Of a stretch of 64,000 nucleotides of DNA, positions 16,269 to 23,912 are shown one piece after another. The stretch spans positions 1,798,001 through 1,862,000 of the forward strand of contig NC_011901.1 of NCBI RefSeq assembly GCF_000021985.1, written 5' to 3'. The position numbers were made by a program, and so were the translations under genes. Each line of letters starts with the position of its first letter. The stretch's first letter is position 1. Source of the DNA: Thioalkalivibrio sulfidiphilus HL-EbGr7. GTDB taxonomy: Bacteria; Pseudomonadota; Gammaproteobacteria; Ectothiorhodospirales; Ectothiorhodospiraceae. The notes under the pieces are model-generated. The model was given only the letters and a program-made list of their open reading frames with translations. It had not been told where the DNA came from and searched no databases.

Positions 16269-16434
16269 GTAAAAGAGGACACCCATCATTTATTTGACAG
16301 CCCCCGGAGCCGCCTGGCCTCTGAATCATCAGTCCAATCAAGGAATAAGGAGCATTCCTATAGCGAAGAGAAGTTGGGTGTCCTCGCTTGTGCCCTTATA
16401 GCGAAGAGAAGTTGGGTGTCCTCGCTTGTGCCCT
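16269..16434. mobile_element. Miniature RAYT-derived element (left end plus duplicated right end)
   Basis: Bases 16269-16361 repeat the leader of the RAYT heads at 7.1-7.5 kb (GTAAAAGAGGACACCC through AAGGAGCATTCCTAT) but lack the coding part. Two tandem 38-base units follow (16359-16396, 16397-16434), each carrying TGGGTGTCCTC, the exact complement of GAGGACACCCA in the leader. The result is a coding-free element with inverted ends, like a MITE. Confidence 0.65.
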
Positions 16435-16478
16435 TACTCGCTTGTGTCGCTTGTGCCCTTAAACCCCTTTCCCCGTGG

Positions 16479-16546
16479 GTCGGGCTTTAGCCCGACAGGC
16501 GCGGTGCCCATGGATACCATGCTGTCGGGCTGAAGCTCGACCTACG
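16479..16546. repeat. REP pair (inverted)
   Basis: Two imperfect 18-base palindromes of the form GTCGGGCT-T/G-A-GCCCGAC (16479-16496 and 16524-16541), the second followed by CTAC. The same family occurs at 59565-59634. Such paired REPs are the usual substrates of RAYT transposases, fragments of which occur in this window. Confidence 0.7.
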
Positions 16547-16609
16547 GAAGAAAGACGTGATCTTTAAACTCTGTGACCTCTGTGTCCTCTGCGGCTAAAC
16601 AATCCGCCT

Positions 16610-17356
16610 TCATGCCGCCGGCATCGGCAACACCCCCTCCACCAGAAACCTTTCCAACGGCAACACATGCACCTGGGTCTGGGTCTCGCCCAGGAAGCGC
16701 ACGTGTGCGCCGTCCGTTTCGCACAGCCAGTGTTCCTGTGACCGGGGCCGGGCATCGGCCAGAGCCCGGGGCGTGAACAGGGCGACGTTGATGCCCTCAT
16801 CCCGCGCCGAGCGGTACTCGAAGGCCTGCACCCCCGCCTCGCGCAGGGCCGTGCCCAGCTGCTGGGTGGCGCGATAGTCGGCGGGGTGGGTGAGCGCGTC
16901 CCGAAAGGCGTCAAAGGGCGGTTCCTGGAGTCGCAGTCCCCGGCGGCTGCGGTAGGCGGCCTCGAACACCGTGTGCCGGGTCACCAGGGCGCTGGCGGGC
17001 GGGATCGCCATGCCGTACCAGAAATAGAATCGGTAGAAGGCGGCTTCGGCCAGCAGGGTGGACAGGCTCAGCGAGCCGTAGAAGAGGCTCGGCTCGAAGC
17101 GGCGGCCGAACCGGGAGCCGTGGCGCAGGGGCGGGTAGCGGAACGGGGTGACGAGCAGGTAGTGGCGCGGTCCTTCGGCGGGCAGGGGGGGCTTGGTGGC
17201 CTCCAGCATGGCCTCGAGAGCGGCCTGCTCCTCCAGGGAGTCCACCAGCCGGTTGGTGGCCACCTGTTCCTGGCTTTCCACCAGGCGCAGCAGGGTGCCC
17301 TTGAGCGGGCCCGGCGCGGCGGTCTCCCGACAGGCGGCCCAGATATCAGGATACAC
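16610..17356 (-). CDS. RES-domain toxin
   Basis: A 248-residue RES-family protein. The family's conserved residues are visible as R in R-H-G-S-R-F-G-R, the Y-G-S-L-S-L-S-T-L-L-A-E block, and E near E-A-A-F-Y. RES toxins deplete NAD+ through a fold related to ADP-ribosyltransferases. GTG 17356 follows the antitoxin stop without a gap, so the two genes are coupled; the first residues are M-Y-P-D-I-W. At about 250 residues it is longer than the shortest RES toxins but within range for the clade with an N-terminal extension. Confidence 0.82.
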   Translation of the reverse strand: MYPDIWAACRETAAPGPLKGTLLRLVESQEQVATNRLVDSLEEQAALEAMLEATKPPLPAEGPRHYLLVTPFRYPPLRHGSRFGRRFEPSLFYGSLSLSTLLAEAAFYRFYFWYGMAIPPASALVTRHTVFEAAYRSRRGLRLQEPPFDAFRDALTHPADYRATQQLGTALREAGVQAFEYRSARDEGINVALFTPRALADARPRSQEHWLCETDGAHVRFLGETQTQVHVLPLERFLVEGVLPMPAA

Positions 17357-17722
17357 TCAGACTTTGCCTCGCATCGCGTCGAGGTATTCTGTCACTCTGA
17401 CCAGACCCTGGGCCGTGAGCACCTGCTCGGCCGGGACGCCGCCGGTGTGGTGGTTGGCCGTGTGCATCCAGTGGCGCAGCTGTTCGGGATCGCCGCCCAC
17501 CAGCACGAACAGGGCCCGGTAGCAGCGCACCAGCAGCAGCGCCAGTTCCCCGGCCTTGCTGTCGGGATCGATCTGGCCCCGGGTGAGGGTGCTGCGGTCC
17601 TTGCCGATCACCTGGCCCAGGGCGGCGCGGTTGAGTCCCAGTTCCTTGCCAGCATTGAGAAACGCCTTGGTGAGCACCTGGGCGGGATCAGTACGAGGAG
17701 TGGCGGTGGCAAGCTGGCTCAT
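17357..17722 (-). CDS. Xre/MbcA/ParS antitoxin of RES toxin (DUF2384)
   Basis: A 121-residue antitoxin of the type partnered with RES toxins. An N-terminal HTH-like part (A-L-G-Q-V-I-G-K-D-R-S-T-L-T-R-G) is followed by the C-terminal MbcA/ParS domain (A-L-L-L-V-R-C-Y-R-A-L-F-V-L-V-G-G-D). ATG 17722 is chosen because GGAGG stands five bases upstream. The stop abuts the toxin GTG. A perfect palindrome (TGCATATGCA, 17741-17750) in the 46-base gap to the divergent phosphoesterase is a likely operator. Confidence 0.82.
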   Translation of the reverse strand: MSQLATATPRTDPAQVLTKAFLNAGKELGLNRAALGQVIGKDRSTLTRGQIDPDSKAGELALLLVRCYRALFVLVGGDPEQLRHWMHTANHHTGGVPAEQVLTAQGLVRVTEYLDAMRGKV

Positions 17723-17740
17723 GGCAGCCTCCAAATATGA

Positions 17741-17750
17741 TGCATATGCA
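17741..17750. promoter_or_regulatory. Candidate operator between RES/Xre and phosphoesterase
   Basis: TGCATATGCA is a perfect 10-base palindrome placed centrally in the short AT-rich gap between two divergent start codons. It could let the antitoxin control both units. Confidence 0.4.
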
Positions 17751-17768
17751 AATTATTAGACCATAAAA

Positions 17769-18455
17769 ATGCGAATGCAACGAATCATCTTCTACGGAGA
17801 TCCCCACGGGGACTTCTCCGGCCTGATCCGGGCCGCCGAGGCCCGGCGACCGGAGGCGGTGGTGATCCTGGGGGATTTGGGCCTGACGGAGGCGTCACTG
17901 GACCGGGTCCTGGCGCCCCTGGTGGAGGCGGGCATCCAGGTGGCCTGGGTGCATGGCAACCATGAATCCGACTCGGTCCGGGAACATGACCACGCCTTCC
18001 TGTGCCGCCTTGGCAATCTCAATCTCCATGGCCGGGTGATGGAGGTGGGCGGCCTGCGCATGGCGGGCCTGGGCGGGGTGTTCCGGGGCAAGGTCTGGTA
18101 TCCGGGCACCGAGCCGGTGTTCCGCACCCGCAGCGCACACCTGGCCAGCTTCCCGAAACGGGACCACTGGCGGGCGGGCTTGCCGCTTCGCCACCGCACC
18201 ACCATCTATCCCGAGGACCTGGACCTTCTCGCCAGCCTGGAGGCCGACGTGCTGGTGTGTCACGAGGCGCCCGGCTGCCACCCCCACGGATTCGGCGTGA
18301 TCGACGAACTGGCCCGCGCCATGGGAGCGGGGCTGATCGTCCATGGCCACCAGCACGTGGACTACGAGGACAGCATCGGCGGGGTGCGGGTGCGCGGCGT
18401 GGCCGAGGCCACCGCGGTGATCATGGATGAGGCGATGCGTTTCGAGGCCTGTTGA
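17769..18455 (+). CDS. Calcineurin-like metallophosphoesterase
   Basis: A 228-residue protein with the complete metallophosphoesterase motif series: G-D-P-H-G-D (9-14), G-D-L-G, G-N-H-E, a late V-C-H-E-A-P and H-G-H-Q-H. These coordinate a two-metal centre. The substrate is unknown; small stand-alone enzymes of this class act on nucleotides or protein phosphates. No Shine-Dalgarno sequence is visible before ATG 17769 (a second ATG lies two codons on), and a -10-like AT stretch is only ~12 bases upstream, so the mRNA may be nearly leaderless. It is divergent from the RES/Xre module. Confidence 0.85.
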   Translation: MRMQRIIFYGDPHGDFSGLIRAAEARRPEAVVILGDLGLTEASLDRVLAPLVEAGIQVAWVHGNHESDSVREHDHAFLCRLGNLNLHGRVMEVGGLRMAGLGGVFRGKVWYPGTEPVFRTRSAHLASFPKRDHWRAGLPLRHRTTIYPEDLDLLASLEADVLVCHEAPGCHPHGFGVIDELARAMGAGLIVHGHQHVDYEDSIGGVRVRGVAEATAVIMDEAMRFEAC

Positions 18456-18532
18456 TCGGGAAAAGGCATCTCAGCGGACAGGATTAACAGGCTCTTCAGG
18501 GACTCACGGGGCAGACGTACATCAAAAGCATT

Positions 18533-18607
18533 TGACAGGATTGACATGATTTACGGGATTTAACGGCATTTTCATCCTGTAAATCATGTCAATCCTGTCA
18601 GATTTTT
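18533..18607. terminator. Large inverted repeat with T-run (terminator)
   Basis: Arms of about 27 bases (18533-18559 and 18574-18600; TGACAGGATTGACATGATTT and complement) followed by GATTTTTTC. It lies between the converging phosphoesterase and aminotransferase genes and can stop both. It is built from the TGACAGGATT-type unit common as a dispersed repeat. Confidence 0.7.
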
Positions 18608-18665
18608 TCTTTGGGTTCCTTTGTTCCAGTCCATTCAGGTTTGAACAGGGGACGCAAGGCCAGGG

Positions 18666-19775
18666 TTACAGGAGATCCAGGGCCGCGTCGAGATCCGCTT
18701 GCGGAGTGTAGAAATGCGGGCTGAAACGCACCCCGCCGCCCCGATGGGCGCACAGCACCCCGGCGGCCATGAGGCGCTGATGCAGGGCCGCCATGTCCTG
18801 ACCAGGGCGACGGAAGGTGAGGATGCCGGCACGCCGAGCCGCGGCCTTTGGCGTGAGGATATCGAAGCCTTTTGATTCAAGTGAATCAATAAGATAAGAT
18901 ATCTTTCCAGAAATACTCTCAGCTATATTCTCAAGCCCTGTCTCCAGCAGCAGGTCCAGGCTCGCCGCCAGGGCGTGGATGGCCAGCATGTTGGGGCTGC
19001 CGCACTCGAAGCGCCGGGCCGAGGCGGCCGGTTCCCAGTCAGTGCGGTCGTAATCCCCGAGGGCCTCCACCATGTGCCAGCCGAACTGATTGAGCTTCAG
19101 CCAGTCGCGGATTCCGGCGCGCACGTAGAACACCGCCAGACCTTCCGGGCCCAGCATCCACTTGTGCCCGTCGGCTGCCACGAAGTCCGCATGGCAGGCC
19201 TGGGCATCGAAGGGCAGGGCGCCCAGCTGCTGGATGGCGTCCACGCAGAACAGCACGTCCCGCTTACGGCAGGCCGCCCCCAGGCGTTCCAGGTCCAGGC
19301 GCAGGCCGCTGGCGTACTGCACGGCGCTCACCGACAACAGCCGGGTGTTGGCATCCATGGCCTCGATCAATGCAGCCTCCGGGTCCACCGCGCCGGCGAG
19401 ATCCACCCGCCGGGCCTCGACGCCAAACCGGGGCTCCAGGGACTCCCAGACCAGGCGGTTGGACGGGAACTCCTCCCGGGGGAACACCACGTTGTCGCCC
19501 CGCACCCAGTCCAGGCCGTAGGCCACCACAGACAGGGCCTCGGAGGTGTTCTTGAGCAGGGCGATGTCTTCTGGGGAGGGGGCGTTGATCAGCCGTGCCA
19601 GCAGCCCCCGCAGGCGGGTTTCCTCCCGGGTCCACGCGGGGTAGTCCCGGGAACCGGCGCGCAGGTTGGCCTCGGCAAAGCGGTGCACCGCCTCCGCCGT
19701 GCGCCGGGGCCAGGGGCCCACGGCGGCGTGGTTCAGGTGGATCAGGCCAGGTTCGAGGGGGAATTCGGGGTGCAT
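18666..19775 (-). CDS. Class V PLP-dependent aminotransferase (isopenicillin-N epimerase/cysteine desulfurase-like)
   Basis: A 369-residue fold-type I PLP enzyme. The N-terminus I-H-L-N-H-A-A-V-G-P-W-P-R-R is typical of the family, as are N-T-S-E-A-L-S, F-C-V-D-A-I-Q-Q-L-G and the cofactor lysine in A-D-G-H-K-W-M-L-G-P-E-G near 207. ATG 19775 gives the usual start; longer upstream frames lack family sequence. Members act as desulfurases, epimerases or aminotransferases and the exact reaction cannot be read here. It is transcribed away from kamA over a 305-base gap. Confidence 0.82.
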   Translation of the reverse strand: MHPEFPLEPGLIHLNHAAVGPWPRRTAEAVHRFAEANLRAGSRDYPAWTREETRLRGLLARLINAPSPEDIALLKNTSEALSVVAYGLDWVRGDNVVFPREEFPSNRLVWESLEPRFGVEARRVDLAGAVDPEAALIEAMDANTRLLSVSAVQYASGLRLDLERLGAACRKRDVLFCVDAIQQLGALPFDAQACHADFVAADGHKWMLGPEGLAVFYVRAGIRDWLKLNQFGWHMVEALGDYDRTDWEPAASARRFECGSPNMLAIHALAASLDLLLETGLENIAESISGKISYLIDSLESKGFDILTPKAAARRAGILTFRRPGQDMAALHQRLMAAGVLCAHRGGGVRFSPHFYTPQADLDAALDLL

Positions 19776-20080
19776 AGGGGTGCAGGCCAGGTCGGGTGAG
19801 GTGTGAAGGGTCAGGTGATAGGAGTGTAAACCCTCTAGGAGCCTGGCGATGCATGCCCGGAAATGGGGCATGTTCAGCGCCACCCGGTTTGCATTATGCA
19901 ACGCCCATTTGTTACTTTGGGCGGCTAACCGGGCCGACGGCACAGGATCTCTGTAGCGATCTGCGTTATCTCGTCGGCCTTCCCATGTCCGGTCTTGCAC
20001 GCCTGCGAGGGCCGGACAGCACACTGGGTCCGAAGGGGGCTTGAGTTCCCCGGGACCCGGCAGCATCGGAGGCGCACTGC
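19776..20080. other. Divergent intergenic region, no gene seen
   Basis: A 305-base gap between two divergent starts. It contains TGCATTATGCA (around 19892) and ordinary AT-poorer sequence. I see no convincing ORF or RNA gene; it presumably holds both promoters. Confidence 0.4.
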
Positions 20081-21448
20081 ATGAGTTCCGTTCTCAAGTT
20101 CTACAGCGATACCGACCTGGGTGCGATCGAGGCCCGCCCCTTCAAGGTCTTCAACGAGCGCAGCCTGGAGAAGATCCCCCAGCTGGCCAAGCTCTCCGAG
20201 GCCCAGCGCTTCGAGATGAAGGTGGTGGCCAGCGTGCTGCCGTTCCGGGTCAATGAATACGTCATCAACGAGCTGATCGACTGGAGCAACATCCCCGCCG
20301 ATCCCATCTTCCAGCTCACATTCCCCCAGAAGGGCATGCTGGCCCCCGAGAGCTACGAGCGCATGGCCGAGCTGCATCGCCGGGGCGCCGACAAGGCGCA
20401 TATCTCGGCCCTGGCCAAGGAGCTTCGCGACGGGCTCAACCCCCATCCCGCCGGCCAGCTGGAGATGAACCTGCCCCGGGTCAACGGTGAGGTGGTGGAG
20501 GGCCTGCAGCACAAGTACCGGGAGACGGTGCTGTTCTTCCCCAGCCAGGGCCAGACCTGTCATTCCTACTGCACGTTCTGCTTCCGCTGGGCCCAGTTCG
20601 TGGGCGACAAGGACCTGCGCATCGCCTCCAACCAGAAGGACCAGGTGCTCGGCTACCTGCGCGAACACCCCCAGGTCACCGACCTGCTGGTCACCGGCGG
20701 CGATCCCATGGTCATGAAGACCAAGAACCTGGCCCAGTACCTGGAGCCGCTCATGGAGGATGACAGCCTGGCCCACGTGCAGACCGTGCGCATCGGCACC
20801 AAGGCGCTCACCTTCTGGCCCTACCGCTTCGTCACCGACAACGACGCCGACGAGCTGCTGGATCTGCTCACCCGCCTGGTGAAGTCCGGCCGCCAAGTGG
20901 CCATCATGGCCCACTACAACCACTGGCGGGAGCTGGAAACCCCCATCGCCCGGGAGGCCATCCGCCGCCTGCGCGAGACCGGCGTGGAGATCCGCAGCCA
21001 GGGTCCGCTGCTGGCCCACATCAACGACGACCCCGCAGTGTGGGCGCGCCTGTGGAAGACCCAGGTGCAGCTGGGGATCATCCCCTACTACATGTTCGTG
21101 GAGCGCGACACCGGCGCCCGGCACTACTTCGAGGTGCCCCTGGCCAGGGCCGCGAACATCTACCGGGAGGCTATGAAGCAGGTCTCGGGCCTCGGCCGTA
21201 CCGCCCGGGGTCCGTCCATGAGCGCCGGCCCCGGCAAGGTGGAGATCCAGGGCGTGGCCGAGATCCAGGGCGAGAAGGTGTTCGTGCTGCGCTTCATCCA
21301 GGCCCGCAACCCCGACTGGGTGCAGCGCCCGTTCTTCGCCAAATATGATGAACAGGCCACCTGGCTGAACCACCTCAAGCCCGCCTTCGGGGAAGAGAAG
21401 TTCTTCTTTGAGGACGAGTACGAGGCCATGCAGGCGGGCAACGGGTAG
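20081..21448 (+). CDS. KamA-family radical SAM aminomutase
   Basis: A 455-residue radical SAM protein of the lysine 2,3-aminomutase family. The 4Fe-4S motif is C-H-S-Y-C-T-F-C near 166, followed by G-G-D-P-M at ~207. The PLP lysine region appears as S-A-G-P-G-K near 386, so both cofactors are retained. It is longer than EpmB (about 340 residues), and no EpmA or EF-P gene is adjacent. It could make beta-lysine or act on another amino acid; a beta-lysine acetyltransferase, which would indicate osmolyte synthesis, is not adjacent. The ribosome site is weak. Confidence 0.82.
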   Translation: MSSVLKFYSDTDLGAIEARPFKVFNERSLEKIPQLAKLSEAQRFEMKVVASVLPFRVNEYVINELIDWSNIPADPIFQLTFPQKGMLAPESYERMAELHRRGADKAHISALAKELRDGLNPHPAGQLEMNLPRVNGEVVEGLQHKYRETVLFFPSQGQTCHSYCTFCFRWAQFVGDKDLRIASNQKDQVLGYLREHPQVTDLLVTGGDPMVMKTKNLAQYLEPLMEDDSLAHVQTVRIGTKALTFWPYRFVTDNDADELLDLLTRLVKSGRQVAIMAHYNHWRELETPIAREAIRRLRETGVEIRSQGPLLAHINDDPAVWARLWKTQVQLGIIPYYMFVERDTGARHYFEVPLARAANIYREAMKQVSGLGRTARGPSMSAGPGKVEIQGVAEIQGEKVFVLRFIQARNPDWVQRPFFAKYDEQATWLNHLKPAFGEEKFFFEDEYEAMQAGNG

Positions 21449-21469
21449 TTTTCTCCGGCGTTCGTTGGG

Positions 21470-21560
21470 AACGCAGAGGGCGCGGAGACGCAGAGAACGC
21501 AAAGGTATTTTTTTGATCATCAAACCTTTGCGCTCTCTGCGCCTTTGCGTCCTCTGCGTT
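21470..21560. repeat. Inverted dispersed repeat acting as terminator
   Basis: Imperfect arms of ~36 bases (21470-21505 and 21525-21560) built of CGCAGAG and GCAAAGG units around a T-rich loop. Related CGCAAAGACGCGAAGG units recur at 61.27-61.6 kb. It lies between kamA-like and bioA and probably ends kamA transcription. Confidence 0.65.
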
Positions 21561-21613
21561 ACAACACCCAAGCAAGCAAAGCCCACCCCTGCGTCTGCTG
21601 ATACACTTTTGCC

Positions 21614-22969
21614 ATGACGCGCAACGACGAACTCACCCGCCGCGACCTGTCCGTGGTCTGGCATCCCTGCACCCAGATGAAGGATCACGAGCGCCTGCCC
21701 ATGATCCCGATCCGACGGGGGGAGGGGGTCTGGCTGGAGGACTTCGATGGCAACCGCTACATCGACGCCGTCAGCTCCTGGTGGGTGAACCTGTTCGGCC
21801 ACGCCAATCCCCACATCAACCAGGTCATCCGCGATCAGCTGGATCAGCTGGAACACGTGATCCTGGCCGGCTTCACCCACGAGCCGGTGATCCGCCTCTC
21901 CGAGAAGCTGGTCAACATCACCCCGCCGGGCCTCAGCCGCTGCTTCTACGCCGACAACGGCTCCTCCGCCGTGGAGGTGGCGCTCAAGATGAGCTTCCAC
22001 TACTGGCTCAACCGGGGGCAGCGGAAAAAGACCCGCTTCATGTGCCTGTCCAACAGCTACCACGGGGAGACCCTGGGCGCGTTGGCGGTGGGAGATGTTG
22101 CTTTATACAAAGAGACTTACAAGCCTCTTTTAATGCAACCTATCACGATAGAAGGGCCCGATTGTTACCACCGGGAGCCGGGCGAGAGCTGTGAACAGGT
22201 GGCCGAGCGCCAGTTCCGGCACATGGAGCAGGCCCTCGCCGAGCACGCCCACGAGACCTGCGCGGTGATCGTGGAGCCCCTGGTGCAGTGCGCCGGCTCC
22301 ATGCGCATGTACCACCCCCGCTACCTGACCCTGCTCCGGGAGGCCTGCGACCGTCATGGAGTGCACCTGATCGCCGACGAGATCGCCGTGGGCTTCGGCC
22401 GCACCGGCACGATGTTCGCCTGCGAACAGGCGGGTATCAGCCCCGACTTCATGTGCCTCTCCAAGGGTCTCACCGGCGGTTACCTGCCGCTGTCCGCCGT
22501 GCTCACCACCGAGGAGGTCTACCAGGCCTTCTACGATGAGTACGATAAGCTCAGCGCCTTCCTGCATTCCCATTCCTACACCGGCAATGCCCTGGCCTGC
22601 GCCGCCGCCCTTGGGACCCTGGATCTGTTCGAACGGGAAGACGTGATCGGCAACAACCGCCGCCTTGCCGCCGTCATGGCCGAGGCCCTGGCGCCGTTCA
22701 AGGATCACCCCCACGTGGCCGATGTGCGCCAGACCGGGATGATCGCCGCCGTGGAGATGGTCAAGGACAAGGCCGTCCGTACACCCTATCCCTGGCAGGA
22801 ACGACGCGGCCTGAAGATCTACCAGCACGCCCTCAGCCGCGGCGCCCTGCTGCGGCCCCTGGGCAACGTCAGCTACCTGATGCCGCCCTACGTGATCACC
22901 GAGGAGCAGATCCGGTTCCTGGTCCAGGTGATGGGGGAGGGGATTGATCTGGCGACCGGGGCTGGTTGA
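21614..22969 (+). CDS. bioA: Adenosylmethionine-8-amino-7-oxononanoate aminotransferase
   Basis: A 451-residue class III aminotransferase. H-P-C-T-Q-M-K near the start, S-S-W-W-V-N-L-F-G-H, the SYHGET block (N-S-Y-H-G-E-T-L-G-A), D-E-I-A-V-G-F-G-R-T-G and the PLP lysine in C-L-S-K-G-L-T-G-G-Y are all BioA signatures. It makes 7,8-diaminononanoate in biotin synthesis, using SAM as amino donor. No other bio gene is adjacent, so the pathway is split in this genome. The start ATG 21614 agrees with the family N-terminus. Confidence 0.93.
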   Translation: MTRNDELTRRDLSVVWHPCTQMKDHERLPMIPIRRGEGVWLEDFDGNRYIDAVSSWWVNLFGHANPHINQVIRDQLDQLEHVILAGFTHEPVIRLSEKLVNITPPGLSRCFYADNGSSAVEVALKMSFHYWLNRGQRKKTRFMCLSNSYHGETLGALAVGDVALYKETYKPLLMQPITIEGPDCYHREPGESCEQVAERQFRHMEQALAEHAHETCAVIVEPLVQCAGSMRMYHPRYLTLLREACDRHGVHLIADEIAVGFGRTGTMFACEQAGISPDFMCLSKGLTGGYLPLSAVLTTEEVYQAFYDEYDKLSAFLHSHSYTGNALACAAALGTLDLFEREDVIGNNRRLAAVMAEALAPFKDHPHVADVRQTGMIAAVEMVKDKAVRTPYPWQERRGLKIYQHALSRGALLRPLGNVSYLMPPYVITEEQIRFLVQVMGEGIDLATGAG

Positions 22970-22984
22970 TCTGACGTCAATAAA

Positions 22985-23001
22985 GGTATAGTTTTTATAC
23001 C
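22985..23001. promoter_or_regulatory. Palindromic operator/promoter of BrnTA
   Basis: GGTATA-GTTTT-TATACC ends directly at the brnT ATG. The AT-rich core doubles as a -10-like box. BrnA-type antitoxins autoregulate by binding such palindromes, so this is the expected site. Confidence 0.55.
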
Positions 23002-23274
23002 ATGCTCTCATTTGAATTCGACGAGCAGAAGAGCCGGGCCAACCGTGCTAAACACGGGATCGATTTCCTTGATGCCCAGGCGCTTTGGCTTGACCCCGCT
23101 CTCGTCGAAATCCCCGCCAGGACCGTTGATGAGCCACGGTTTCTGGTCATTGGCAGGATCAAGGGGAAGCACTGGTCGGCAGTCATCACGCACAGGCGCA
23201 GCCGTATCCGAATCATCTCTGTTCGTCGGGCCCGGGCCGAAGAGGTAGCCCTTTATGAAAGCGAAGACATTTGA
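23002..23274 (+). CDS. brnT: BrnT-family toxin
   Basis: A 90-residue BrnT ribonuclease toxin. The N-terminal F-E-F-D-E-Q-K-S-R-A-N-R-A-K-H-G-I-D-F and the later P-R-F-L-V-I-G-R-I, I-T-H-R-R and R-I-I-S-V-R-R-A-R-A-E-E are family hallmarks. It is the first gene of the pair and overlaps the antitoxin by 20 bases. There is almost no untranslated leader between the operator and the ATG. Confidence 0.9.
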   Translation: MLSFEFDEQKSRANRAKHGIDFLDAQALWLDPALVEIPARTVDEPRFLVIGRIKGKHWSAVITHRRSRIRIISVRRARAEEVALYESEDI

Positions 23275-23491
23275 TAGCAAATTTGACAACGGCGAGGACG
23301 TCACAGACCACCTGGACGTTGCAAAGGCCCGCCGCCCACTGCAGAAGCAGCGAAGAGTCAATGTGGACTTCCCGGACTGGATGATCGAATCCCTGGACCG
23401 GGAGGCCAGTCGCCTGGGCGTCACGCGTCAATCGATCATCAAGGTCTGGTTGGCCGAACGCCTGGAGCAGACCGCCGCCAAGCGGACGTGA
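23255..23491 (+). CDS. BrnA-like ribbon-helix-helix antitoxin
   Basis: A 78-residue protein. The C-terminal part resembles a ribbon-helix-helix (V-N-V-D-F-P-D-W-M-I-E-S-L-D-R-E-A-S-R-L-G-V-T-R-Q-S-I-I-K-V-W-L). The N-terminal part is polar and binds the toxin. It is overlapped by brnT (20 bases). It is probably also the repressor acting on the GGTATA palindrome. Confidence 0.82.
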   Translation: MKAKTFDSKFDNGEDVTDHLDVAKARRPLQKQRRVNVDFPDWMIESLDREASRLGVTRQSIIKVWLAERLEQTAAKRT

Positions 23492-23541
23492 CTCATGAAT
23501 ATCATCCGATAACGACCATGCTTGGAGACACCTCAGAAGCC

Positions 23542-23835
23542 ATGAAGCAACCCCGCACCATCCCCTATGACGTCGCGGACCAGCTGCGCACGCCTGAGGA
23601 AATGGCCGAGTATCTCGAGGCCTGGCTGACCGAGGCGCCGGAGGATGTGGCAGGGATCGCCGGTGCCCTCGGGGATATCGCTCGCGCCAAGGGCATGTCG
23701 GCAGTGGCGCGGCAGGCCGGTCTCAGTCGCGAGAGCCTGTACAAGGCGCTCAGCGAGAACGGCAATCCCAGCCTGGCAACGGTATTGAAGGTGGCCAAGA
23801 CGCTGGGACTGCGGTTACACGCCAAAGTGGCGTAG
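23542..23835 (+). CDS. Orphan HigA-type addiction-module antidote
   Basis: A 97-residue protein of the putative addiction-module antidote family. It has the N-terminal Y-D-V-A-D-Q-L-R-T-P-E-E-M-A-E-Y-L-E-A-W and the HTH A-R-Q-A-G-L-S-R-E-S-L-Y-K-A-L-S-E-N-G-N-P. Its usual partner, a RelE/ParE-like toxin encoded just upstream, is missing; the preceding genes are brnT and brnA instead. ATG 23542 is used because family members start M-x-x-x-R-T-x-P-Y-D; an earlier in-frame start adds unrelated residues. It may be a relic, an anti-addiction gene, or now part of the BrnTA operon. Confidence 0.75.
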   Translation: MKQPRTIPYDVADQLRTPEEMAEYLEAWLTEAPEDVAGIAGALGDIARAKGMSAVARQAGLSRESLYKALSENGNPSLATVLKVAKTLGLRLHAKVA

Positions 23836-23912
23836 CAGCCCCGCCCCCCCAGCCGTAGGAGTCCTGTTCTCTGGGCGAATACTCCCGCAGACCCGGTCAA
23901 CCCTGGAGTCGG

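Noticed and set aside
19925-22063. Long minus-strand open frame (over 700 codons) across kamA-like and bioA
   Set aside because: It crosses two well-supported genes and an inverted repeat, and its translation resembles no protein; a high-GC shadow.
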